From positions 1-24,689 of the forward strand of contig DASYDR010000343.1 in the NCBI GenBank assembly GCA_036499545.1: a DNA stretch of 24,689 nucleotides, written 5' to 3'. How positions within the stretch are numbered: the first letter of the stretch is position 1; each line of letters starts with the position of its first letter. The notes beneath the pieces were generated by a model. The model saw only the letters and a list, made by a program, of their open reading frames with translations. It was not told the origin of the DNA and did no database searches. The translations under genes and the position numbers were made by a program. This document shows, piece by piece, positions 7,728-14,425 of the stretch. Source of the stretch: Plastoroseomonas sp036499545 (GTDB lineage Bacteria > Pseudomonadota > Alphaproteobacteria > Acetobacterales > Acetobacteraceae).

Positions 7728-8219
7728 ATGTCCACCGCCGACCTGAAGACGCCGACCGATCTCGGCCGGAATGCCGCGAGGACCGTCAAGGAAGCCCTGA
7801 ACACCATCCTGGCCGACACCTTCGCGCTCTATCTCAAGACCAAGAATTTCCACTGGCACGTCTCGGGCCCGCATTTCCGCGACTACCATCTGATGCTGGA
7901 CGACCAGGCCGCCCAGATCTTCGCCACCACCGACGCGATCGCGGAGCGGGTGCGCAAGACCGGCAACACCACCCTGCGCTCGATCGCCGATATCGCGCGG
8001 CACCAGACGATCAAGGACAACAACGAGGATTTCGTCCTACCCGCCGACATGCTGCGGGAACTGCGCGACGACAATCTCAGGCTGGTCGAGCAGCTGCGCG
8101 ATGCGAAGGCCATTGCCGACAAGGCCCGCGACAACGCCACCAGCGCGCTGATCGACACCTGGACGGACGAGGCCGAGACCCGGGCCTGGTTCCTGTTCGA
8201 AAGCGCGCGCTGCGACTAA
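7728..8219 (+). CDS. dps: Dps-type ferritin-like DNA-binding and iron-storage protein
   Basis: 163 residues, usual Dps size. The dinuclear ferroxidase ligands are all present with the spacing of characterised Dps proteins: H42 (NFHWHVSGPHF), H54, D58 (HLMLD), D69 and E73 (TTDAIAER). Family members form dodecamers that oxidise Fe(II) with peroxide, store iron and protect DNA in stress or stationary phase. The N-terminus contains Lys and Arg residues (K7, R15, K21) that could contact DNA, but it is short. GGAG lies seven bases before the ATG at 7728. The stop codon overlaps the stop of the convergent AraC-type gene. Confidence 0.95.
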   Translation: MSTADLKTPTDLGRNAARTVKEALNTILADTFALYLKTKNFHWHVSGPHFRDYHLMLDDQAAQIFATTDAIAERVRKTGNTTLRSIADIARHQTIKDNNEDFVLPADMLRELRDDNLRLVEQLRDAKAIADKARDNATSALIDTWTDEAETRAWFLFESARCD

Positions 8220-9181
8220 CCGGCGTCGCGCGAAACGCTATCCGGCGCGGCGTCCGGACCGGCCAGCCGCAAGGCGCCGGGACGGACGCCGTATTTGCGC
8301 AGGATCGCCTTGCTCAGCGCGCTCTCGGACGCATAGCCGACTTCGGCCGCGATCTGGGCAATCGGCTCCGCCGTCCCCGCCAGCCGCTTGCGGGCGGTCG
8401 CCAGCCGCAGATCGGACAGGAAGGTCATCGGCGCGGTGCCGGCATGTTTCTGGAAGGCGCGCACCAGCGTCGCGCGCGACGCGACGGCGACCTCCGCCAT
8501 CGCGTCCAGCGTCCAGTCGCGGGCGAGGTCCCTGAGTATCGCGAGCATCACCCGTGTCGTCGCGCGATCCTGCAGCAGTGACAGCGTCGCATCGCCCGCC
8601 GGGTTGTGCTCGACATGGTCGCGCAGCATCAGGACGAACAAGGCGCGCGCGAAGTCGGCCGCGATCATTTCCGATCCCGCCTTCGGGGTATCCAGCTCCT
8701 CCCGGATTTCGTCCAGCAGGTGGCGCAGGCGGTCGAATTGCGGATCGCCGCCGGTCCGGATGACGATCTCATCGGGCAACGCGACCACCAGGGGGTTCTC
8801 CTCCACCGTCTCGAACAGCAGGCGGCCGCACAGGATCTCGGTATCGCCTTGCGGATCCAGCGTCGCGCGCCGCCGGATGCCGTTGTGGTATCCGCCGCTG
8901 ATCGGCTGCGGCGCGCCGCCACCCCGGCTGCGGACCACGTGGCTGTCGCCATGCGGCATCAGCAGGATGTCGCCGGCTTCGAGGATGAGCGGGGGCAACC
9001 CCGGCCGCTCCAGGATGCAGGATCCGCGGCCGACCAGGTGGAACTGCGCCCAGCCGCGGCCATTGGGCGCGTGCCGCGATTCCCAGCTGCCGCCGAAGCG
9101 GCAGACATCCTCGATCACCGGGCGCACCCGGAGTAGCGGGACGAGGGCGTTCAGCAGCTCGGTCGTCCTGGCATCCGCCAT
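8216..9181 (-). CDS. AraC-family regulator with N-terminal cupin (cupin_6) domain
   Basis: 321 residues. The N-terminal ~190 residues form a cupin-type sensor (ILEAGDILLMPHGDSHVV and a GRLLFE strand), and the C-terminal ~100 residues are the double helix-turn-helix of the AraC family (WTLDAMAEVAVASRATLVR, then EPIAQIAAEVGYASESALS and KYGVRPGALR). Cupin_6 AraC regulators often lie next to oxidoreductases or alkylhydroperoxidase-like genes, and this one diverges from an AhpD-like gene at 9454, its likely target. The start at 9181 has AAGGAG six bases upstream. Its last bases overlap the dps stop tail to tail. Confidence 0.92.
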   Translation of the reverse strand: MADARTTELLNALVPLLRVRPVIEDVCRFGGSWESRHAPNGRGWAQFHLVGRGSCILERPGLPPLILEAGDILLMPHGDSHVVRSRGGGAPQPISGGYHNGIRRRATLDPQGDTEILCGRLLFETVEENPLVVALPDEIVIRTGGDPQFDRLRHLLDEIREELDTPKAGSEMIAADFARALFVLMLRDHVEHNPAGDATLSLLQDRATTRVMLAILRDLARDWTLDAMAEVAVASRATLVRAFQKHAGTAPMTFLSDLRLATARKRLAGTAEPIAQIAAEVGYASESALSKAILRKYGVRPGALRLAGPDAAPDSVSRDAG

Positions 9182-9275
9182 CTGCCGCTCCTTGATCCGG
9201 CCGGACATCCGGTTGCGCCGCGCGGCCATCCACCGGCGCGGCGGACGGGTCCAGATAGTCCCAGGCGATAGAGCC

Positions 9276-9437
9276 AGGCATCCGATGACCGAAGGGCCGC
9301 ATGGCCCGGAGGTCTGAATCGGATGCTCGACCGACCAGGCATCCGATGACCGAAGGGCCGCATGGCCCGGAGGTCTGAATCGGATGCTCGACCGACGAGG
9401 CATCCGAAGGCCCGCAGGGCCTGAATCGGATGCTCGA
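9276..9437. repeat. Tandem 61-bp nested-hairpin repeat (2 full copies plus 1 shortened copy)
   Basis: Copies start at 9276, 9337 and 9398. Each full unit is itself an inverted repeat: outer arms GCATCCGAT/ATCGGATGC, then GACC/GGTC, then GGGCC-GCAT-GGCCC. The third copy has lost the middle but keeps a hairpin: GCATCCGA, AGGCCC-GCA-GGGCCT, TCGGATGC. The first two copies are essentially identical over 61 bases. The array fills the divergent gap between the AraC regulator and the AhpD-like gene, ending six bases before that gene's Shine-Dalgarno. Copies are contiguous, with no spacers. Confidence 0.92.
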
Positions 9438-9453
9438 TTTACAGGAGGCTATC

Positions 9454-9792
9454 ATGGCGATGCATGATTGGAACAACTACCGAAGTCAGGTGGTCGCGGG
9501 CGTCGGCGAACTCGCGAAGCTGACCCCCGATACCGTCAGGGGCTACACGACCCTCGGCGGCGCGGGCACCAAGACCGGCCACCTGGACGCCAAGACGCGC
9601 GAACTCATCGCGCTGGCGGTGGCGATCAGCCTGCGCTGCGACGGCTGCATCACCGTGCACGCGGCCGAAGCGAAGAAGCTCGGCGCGACGGAAAACGAAC
9701 TCGCGGAAGCGCTCGGCGTCGCCGTCTCGATCAATGCCGGCGCGGCGCTGGTCTACTCGACCCGCACCCTCGACGCCTTCAAGGCCGCCTGA
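9454..9792 (+). CDS. Carboxymuconolactone decarboxylase/AhpD-like protein
   Basis: 112 residues. It has the AhpD core: E50 in KTRELIALAVA and the redox motif CDGCITVH (C62, C65, H69), followed by AAEAKKLGA. In AhpD-type proteins the CxxC-xxx-H set relays protons and reduces peroxide; in true carboxymuconolactone decarboxylases the cysteines are absent, so a peroxidase-like role is more likely. A strong AGGAGG lies five bases before the ATG at 9454. It is divergent from the AraC regulator and preceded by the hairpin array. Confidence 0.9.
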   Translation: MAMHDWNNYRSQVVAGVGELAKLTPDTVRGYTTLGGAGTKTGHLDAKTRELIALAVAISLRCDGCITVHAAEAKKLGATENELAEALGVAVSINAGAALVYSTRTLDAFKAA

Positions 9793-9874
9793 AGCGGGTG
9801 GCGGCCGGCATCGCGGCAGCGATGGCCGGCCTGCCGCCGCATCCCCTGCAATCGACACCCACCGGAATCCGACC

Positions 9875-9949
9875 ATGACCCACGCCAAGCAGATCCGCCT
9901 CTGGACGTCCTCGCTCGATGACCTCCGGAGGTTGCCATGCGTGATTTAA
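9875..9949 (+). CDS. Possible 24-codon leader peptide overlapping the LysR gene start
   Basis: ATG at 9875 reads 24 codons (MTHAKQIRLWTSS...) and stops at 9949, 13 bases into the LysR gene in another frame, so its translation would pass over the LysR ribosome site. Only a weak CCGGAAT precedes it. It may be chance. Confidence 0.2.
   Translation: MTHAKQIRLWTSSLDDLRRLPCVI
9921..9932 (+). promoter_or_regulatory. Self-complementary Shine-Dalgarno of the LysR gene
   Basis: ACCTCCGGAGGT is a perfect 12-base palindrome containing the GGAGG ribosome site for the LysR ATG at 9937. The anti-Shine-Dalgarno half could mask it or pair between transcripts. Confidence 0.35.
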
Positions 9950-10884
9950 ACGACTTCCGCTACTTCGTGGAGATCGTGGAAAGGGGCGGCTTCTCGGCCG
10001 CTTCCCGCGCGCTGCAACGCCCGACCTCCACGCTCAGCAACCACATACGCCAGTTGGAGCGCGAGCTGGGGGTGACCCTGCTGGCGCGGTCGTCGCGCCG
10101 CGTCGTCATGACGCAGGCCGGGGAGGATTTCTACAAATACGCCGCCGCCGTGATCGAACGCGCCATGGAGGCGGAGACCGTCATGCGCAACCGGTCCAGT
10201 GAGGCCCGCGGCACGGTTCGCTACGCCGCCACGATGGATGTGGCGCAATTCGCCATGTCCGGCATGCTGGCGTCCTTCATGGCGCGCTATCCCGCGGTCA
10301 AGCTCATCCAGCATCTGAGCGACGTGCCGGTCGACATCATCGCGGACCGGTACGACGTCGCGATCCGCGCCCATTCGGAACCGCTGCCCGACAGCCGACT
10401 GATCCAGCGATCGCTGGTATCCGACGCGCCCTGGCATCTGTTCGCCTCGCCCGGCTATCTGCAGCAGACCGGGCCCTTCGCGGCGCCGGCGGATCTGCGG
10501 CGGTCCGAGACCCTGCTGATGAAGCGGAATGGCGCCGATCCCGGCCTGCGGCTCACCTCGGAAAGCGATCGCGGCGCGATCGTCGCGCTGGATGTCCAGC
10601 CGCGCATGCTGGGCGTCTGCATGGTGACGCTCAGGCGCGCCGCCGAGGCCGGCCTCGGCATCGTCGCGCTGCCGGCCTATGTCTGCCGCGACGAAGTCCG
10701 GGCGGGGCGGCTGCGCCGCGTGCTGCCGGGCTGGCTTGCCGCTGAATCGCGGATCACCGCCCTGATGCCGCATCGCCACGGGATGACCGCCGCGACGCGG
10801 GCCTTCATCGACCATCTCGCCGCGGCATTTCCCGCCGCGGTCGGCCTGGGTGCCGGGGATCCTGACGGCAACACCGGCGCCTGA
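9937..10884 (+). CDS. LysR-family transcriptional regulator
   Basis: 315 residues, normal family length. The N-terminal winged helix-turn-helix (residues ~1-60) reads MRDLNDFRYFVEIVERGGFSA, SRALQRPTSTLSNHIRQLE and ELGVTLLARSSRR. Residues ~90-300 form the periplasmic-binding-protein-like effector domain (GTVRYAATMDVAQFAM, YDVAIRAHSEPLPDSRL, GLGIVALPAYVCRDEV). It resembles the large proteobacterial group that controls nearby oxidoreductase genes. It lies 144 bases after the AhpD-like gene on the same strand and converges with the cobalt-transporter gene, so its target may be the AhpD-like gene or lie elsewhere. Confidence 0.92.
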   Translation: MRDLNDFRYFVEIVERGGFSAASRALQRPTSTLSNHIRQLERELGVTLLARSSRRVVMTQAGEDFYKYAAAVIERAMEAETVMRNRSSEARGTVRYAATMDVAQFAMSGMLASFMARYPAVKLIQHLSDVPVDIIADRYDVAIRAHSEPLPDSRLIQRSLVSDAPWHLFASPGYLQQTGPFAAPADLRRSETLLMKRNGADPGLRLTSESDRGAIVALDVQPRMLGVCMVTLRRAAEAGLGIVALPAYVCRDEVRAGRLRRVLPGWLAAESRITALMPHRHGMTAATRAFIDHLAAAFPAAVGLGAGDPDGNTGA

Positions 10885-10941
10885 GCGGCTGCTCCCGCGG
10901 GCGCGGGCATCGCGGATCGGCGCGGCCCGCGCCGGCCCGGT

Positions 10942-11998
10942 CTATTCCGTCCGCGCGGCCGCCGCCTGCCGCCGGGCGAGGCGCCTGGCGTTCAGGAAGG
11001 CCAGCAGCCAGGCCGCGGCGAAGATGCAGAGCAGCCCGATGCCGATGGTGTTCACATTGGCTTCGACGAACTCGCTCGCCGCGCGCAGTCCGCTTTCCGG
11101 CGGGATGGCCGCGCCGGCCAGGTCGATGAAGCCCACCAGCCCGATGACCGCCGCCGTCACCGCCGATGTCAGGGTGATGGTGGTGTTGTAGAGCCGCCGG
11201 CGATCGGGCGTGATCAGCGCCCAGCGATAGGCCTGCATCATCGCGACCCCCGTCGATGGTGTCGATCAGCGACATGCCGGCGGTGAACAGGATCGGCAGG
11301 ACCAGGACCGATGACAGGCCGAGACCCTTCGAGGCCTGCGCGGTCGAGACGCCGAACATCGCGACCTCGGTCGCGGTGTCGAAGCCCAGGCCGAACAGGA
11401 AGCCCAACGGCAGCATGTGCCAGCTGTGGCGCACCAGCCGCAGGATCGGCCGGAACAGCTTCGTCAGCAGCCCGGCGGGTGCCAGCAGCGGATCATCCGC
11501 GTCGGTCATCGCGCCGTCGCCGCCGCGCCGCGCGGCGGAGCGGCGGATGTTCAGGAAGATCTCGACGTTCATGTAGGCGATCGCGAGCAGCAGGGATGCC
11601 GAGACGAAGGTGCTGATCGCCTGGCCGACCCCTTGCAGCCGGTCGAACATCTCCATCGACCCGGCGGCCAGCGCCACCACCACGGTCACCAGGATCACCA
11701 CCGCCGAATGGCCGATCGCGAAGAAGAAGCCGACCGAGACCGGCCGTTTCTTCTCCTGCATCATCTTGCGCGTCACGTTGTCGATGGCCGTGATGTGGTC
11801 GGCATCGATCGCGTGCCGCAGGCCGAGGCCATAGACGACGGCGCAGATCCCCAGCAGTTCGAGATTGCCGGCGAAGGCGATCAGCGCCCAGGCCCAGGCG
11901 GCGAGGTTCGCCGCCACCAGCGCGCCGCAGAGCACCAGCGCCCGGGTTCGATGCGTCTCAAGCCGGATGTCGCCGGCGGCCGATACGGTCTCTGCCAT
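10942..11998 (-). pseudogene. NicT/HoxN-family nickel/cobalt transporter, interrupted by a single-base frameshift
   Basis: The first part (from 11998) has the family's transmembrane signature HAIDADHI (H62, D67, H68: HX4DH), then FFFAIGHSAVV, LGFLFGLGFDTATEV and AGMSLIDTIDG. At 11247-11251 the coding strand has five Gs; removing one restores the family continuation VAMMQAYRWA, which is present in the next frame and runs to a stop at 10942. The repaired protein would be ~351 residues, the normal HoxN length, with about eight membrane segments. NhlF-type relatives supply cobalt to Co-type nitrile hydratase, which fits the upstream genes. GAGAAG precedes the start. It could be a true inactivation, a homopolymer slippage switch, or a sequencing error. 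Confidence 0.85.
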
Positions 11999-12032
11999 GT
12001 CCACTTCTCGATCGACGTTCGCGCGGGGCGCC

Positions 12033-12761
12033 TTACGGGTGCCGCGCGCCTTCCGTGCCATTGCCAGCCTGACGCCCATAGCCCGCCGTGACCACCCCGA
12101 TCGCCAGGAGCCCGCCCGCGACCTGCGCCGGGATGAACAGCAGGGCGGTGCCGGCATCGAGCAGGATCGGACCCGTCGCGACCAGGGCCCCGATGACGAG
12201 GGCGGGATTGGCGTAGGAGGATGGCGTGAAGACGATCATCCCGGTCAGCCAGGCACCGACGGCGAAGGGCCCCGCGTCACCGCGCCCGGCGCGGGAGGCG
12301 CCGAACACGATGATCATCAGCCCCGCCGTCGCGATCACCTCGCTGGCGGCCAGCGGCCAGCCGGCGGTCGCGACCGGATCGGCGGCGATCGGGAAGACCA
12401 GGCGCACCAGCATCGCGCCGGCCAGGCCGCCGACCAGCTGGCAGGCGACATAGGCCAGGGTGCAGCGGGTGGAGCGTTGGCCGCCCAGCCACTGCCCCAG
12501 GGTGATGATCGGGTTGAAATGCCCGCCCGATGCCGCGCCGAAGGCGATGATCAGGCCGACCAGCGCGCCGCCGGTCGCCACGGCATGCAGCAGCAGCGCG
12601 GCGGCGGTCGGCGCGCCGAAACCCCGCGCGACGATCGCGGAGCCCGCCGCCGCGAACATCAGCATCATGGTGCCGACGCCTTCGATCCCCGCGCGCCGGG
12701 CCAGGGGATGGCCGGCGTCACGCTCGAAGAAGCAGGTCCCGGATGGCGGCGGCGCCGTCAC
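12033..12761 (-). CDS. Aquaporin/MIP-family channel with NPI and NPA boxes, atypical filter
   Basis: 242 residues, six predicted membrane helices plus two half-helices. The first box is SGGHFNPIITLG (N83-P84-I85) instead of NPA; the second is SSYANPALVIG (N185-P186-A187). The aromatic/arginine filter Arg that normally follows the second NPA is Leu188. E27 in GIEGVGT matches the conserved first-helix Glu. The GTG start at 12761 overlaps the previous gene's TGA (GTGA), strongly implying translational coupling. Standing inside a hydratase operon, it probably conducts a small neutral substrate or product (nitrile, amide or similar), but this is inference. The cobalt-transporter start is 34 bases downstream. 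Confidence 0.85.
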   Translation of the reverse strand: MTAPPPSGTCFFERDAGHPLARRAGIEGVGTMMLMFAAAGSAIVARGFGAPTAAALLLHAVATGGALVGLIIAFGAASGGHFNPIITLGQWLGGQRSTRCTLAYVACQLVGGLAGAMLVRLVFPIAADPVATAGWPLAASEVIATAGLMIIVFGASRAGRGDAGPFAVGAWLTGMIVFTPSSYANPALVIGALVATGPILLDAGTALLFIPAQVAGGLLAIGVVTAGYGRQAGNGTEGARHP

Positions 12762-13132
12762 AAGCCGGCGCGCTCCGCCGTCGCCCGCTCGTCGTGCCAG
12801 CGCTTCTGCACCGCATCCATCCGCTCGGCCAGCTGCGACGGCACCAGGATGCCCTTCTGGAAGCAGATATTCGCGAAGGCGACGGCCCAGCGCTCGTAAT
12901 AGGTCAGCTTGTTCACCATCTCGCTGCCCAGCGCCTCGACGCCGCGGCGCTTCTCCTCGGTGTTGATGATCTTGTGCAGGTCGAGGACATCGGCCAGCGC
13001 GTGGCACCGCTTCTCCCACGGCAGCAGCGTGTGATCGGTGATCTGCACCGGGCCCGCGGCGACGCCGCCGAGATCGTTCGGGATGCGGTTGACGAGGTTC
13101 TCGGGCTGACTCATCAGGTCGTTGGCGGACAT
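12758..13132 (-). CDS. ScnB-like subunit: N-terminal half of nitrile hydratase beta / thiocyanate hydrolase beta
   Basis: 124 residues. The sequence follows the N-terminal domain of nitrile hydratase beta chains: PNDLGGVAAGPV, LPWEKRCHALADVL, EEKRRGVEAL, LTYYERWAVAFANI and KGILVPSQLAERM. In thiocyanate hydrolase this domain is a separate beta subunit, while in ordinary nitrile hydratase it is fused to the domain found here at 13802-14146. The split form, plus a ScnC-like subunit between, indicates a hetero-trimeric enzyme. The ATG at 13132 overlaps the upstream TGA by one base (TGATG) and follows AGGAGG at seven bases; a GTG at 13135 is the alternative. A P14K/P15K-type assembly chaperone has the same fold and cannot be fully excluded. 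Confidence 0.8.
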   Translation of the reverse strand: MSANDLMSQPENLVNRIPNDLGGVAAGPVQITDHTLLPWEKRCHALADVLDLHKIINTEEKRRGVEALGSEMVNKLTYYERWAVAFANICFQKGILVPSQLAERMDAVQKRWHDERATAERAGL

Positions 13133-13800
13133 CACGCGGCCTCCTGCACGGCGGGGTGGACGACGCCGATCATCGCGTCGCGGGTGACGAGGGCGGCGAG
13201 CTGGTCCTCGCTGAACGCCTCGGTGCCGGCGGGGCGCTTCGGCAGCACCAGGTAGCGGATGGTCGCGGTCGAATCATGCACGCGCAGCTCGACCGCGTCG
13301 GACAGGGTGGTGCCGAATTCGGCGAGCACGGCGCGCGGTTCGATGACAGCGCGGGCGCGGTAGTTGCGCGACTTGTACCAATCCGGCGGCAGGCCGAGCA
13401 CCGGCCGCGGATAGCAGGAACACAGCGTGCAGACGATCAGGTTGTGCACCGTCTCGGTATTCTCGAGGACGATGAGGTCGGTGTCGTCGTAGAAGCTGAT
13501 CCCCAGCGCCTCGCAGGTCTTGCGGCCCTGGTCGAGCAGCTGCGCGCGGAAGGCGGGGTCGACCCAGGCGCGCGCCACGACCCGGGCGCCGAGCGCCGGC
13601 GTGCGCGAATCCAGCACCTCGATCTGCCGGCGGATCTCGTCGGCGGTGAACAGGCCGCGCTCGATCAGCAACTCCCGCAGCGCGGTCTCCATCAGCTCGT
13701 AATAGCCCGGATCCGCATCCTGCGTGATCGGGGCGTGGTCGTGATCATGGTCGTGATCATGGGCATGGTCGTGACCATGGGGTCCGGACGGCGCGGTCAT
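13132..13800 (-). CDS. Cobalt-type catalytic subunit of nitrile hydratase/thiocyanate hydrolase (NHase alpha / ScnC-like)
   Basis: 222 residues. The metal site is VCTLCSCY (C124, C127, C129 with T125), the cobalt form of the claw-setting motif; iron enzymes have Ser in place of Thr. Downstream motifs LGLPPDWYKS, EPRAVLAEFG, YLVLPKRPAGTEAF and LVTRDAMIGV are all family hallmarks. Active members have two of the three cysteines oxidised to sulfinic and sulfenic acids and hydrate nitriles to amides or convert thiocyanate to carbonyl sulfide and ammonia. Sequence alone does not settle the substrate. The N-terminus carries eight His within residues 8-22 alternating with Asp, which could bind metal. 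It begins one base after the ScnA-like stop and overlaps the ScnB-like start. Confidence 0.93.
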   Translation of the reverse strand: MTAPSGPHGHDHAHDHDHDHDHAPITQDADPGYYELMETALRELLIERGLFTADEIRRQIEVLDSRTPALGARVVARAWVDPAFRAQLLDQGRKTCEALGISFYDDTDLIVLENTETVHNLIVCTLCSCYPRPVLGLPPDWYKSRNYRARAVIEPRAVLAEFGTTLSDAVELRVHDSTATIRYLVLPKRPAGTEAFSEDQLAALVTRDAMIGVVHPAVQEAA

Positions 13801-13801
13801 G

Positions 13802-14146
13802 TCAGATCCTTTCCAGCCAGTTTTCGAAGACCTCGATGGTCAGCGTGTCGTGCCCGGGGCCGGCATAGCCGGGCCAGAGTTCCCGCATCGGGAAGGCGAT
13901 CCGGTAGTAATGGCGCTTGTCGCCGGCGTTCTGGCCGTAGCCTTCGCGCTCATTGTCGATCTGCAGCGGCTCCATCACCTTGCGCACGACGCCGGCCTTG
14001 CCGCGCAGGTAGATCGGCACGCGGTAATGGGCGATGGGCGACCGGCGCATCACCCGGACGGTATCGCCGGGCCGGAAGATCGCCGCCTCGCCGAGGGCGG
14101 GGACGATGTCCGGCAGCGGGATCGATGTCTGGACCTGGACCGTCAT
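13802..14146 (-). CDS. ScnA-like subunit: C-terminal half of nitrile hydratase beta / thiocyanate hydrolase alpha
   Basis: 114 residues, SH3-like barrel of the nitrile hydratase beta C-terminus. Motifs are FRPGDTVRVMRRSP, HYRVPIYLRGKAGVV, DNEREGYGQN, YYRIAFPMRELWPGY and DTLTIEVFENWLE, arranged as in the ~126-residue thiocyanate hydrolase alpha subunit. The Arg in HYRVP is in the position of the beta-chain Arg that contacts the oxidised Cys ligands. It is the first gene of the five-gene unit, so its upstream region should hold the operon promoter. The ATG at 14146 has AGGAG seven bases upstream. Confidence 0.87.
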   Translation of the reverse strand: MTVQVQTSIPLPDIVPALGEAAIFRPGDTVRVMRRSPIAHYRVPIYLRGKAGVVRKVMEPLQIDNEREGYGQNAGDKRHYYRIAFPMRELWPGYAGPGHDTLTIEVFENWLERI

Positions 14147-14284
14147 AGCCTGTCTCCTGGTGTGATCCGGTGCGGCGGCGGGGCCGGCCTCCGCCAGGCG
14201 AGCGGGTCGACCGCGGTCACTGGTGTTCACGCGCTTTGCCGCCCAGGAGAACAGCGCATTCCTGAACGCAGCTTTCAGTGGCGC

Positions 14285-14335
14285 GAACGATGACGGTGCG
14301 TTCACGCGATGCGCGTGGCGCGCATGGCATCGTTC
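14285..14335. promoter_or_regulatory. Nested inverted repeats upstream of the hydratase operon
   Basis: Outer arms GAACGATG (14285-14292) and CATCGTTC (14328-14335) enclose a hairpin ATGCGCG-TGG-CGCGCAT (14309-14325). A direct repeat GTTCACGCG occurs at 14225-14233 and 14300-14308. All lie in the 279-base divergent gap between the hydratase operon and the hydrolase gene, so they are candidate control sites for either. Confidence 0.4.
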
Positions 14336-14396
14336 AACCGGTGGCACGCAGCGTCGCGATTTTCAGGGGTTCTGGGATGACCTGGCGGTAGCGTAG

Positions 14397-14417
14397 TCCC
14401 TTCGCCACACGAAGGGA
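14397..14417 (+). promoter_or_regulatory. Leader hairpin covering the ribosome site of the hydrolase gene
   Basis: TCCCTTCG-CCACA-CGAAGGGA forms a perfect 8-bp stem ending eight bases before the ATG at 14426. The GAAGGGA half is the best Shine-Dalgarno for that gene, so folding would hide it. Confidence 0.4.
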
Positions 14418-14425
14418 TCAGGCAG

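Noticed and set aside
9276..9437. CRISPR array
   Set aside because: Repeats are contiguous, 61 bases long, without spacers or cas genes.
10919..10934. GC-rich palindrome between the LysR and transporter genes as a terminator
   Set aside because: The two halves almost touch, leaving a short stem only, and no T run; support is too weak to list.
13133..13135. GTG start for the ScnB-like subunit
   Set aside because: Possible, but the next codon ATG at 13132 has better spacing from AGGAGG and forms TGATG coupling.
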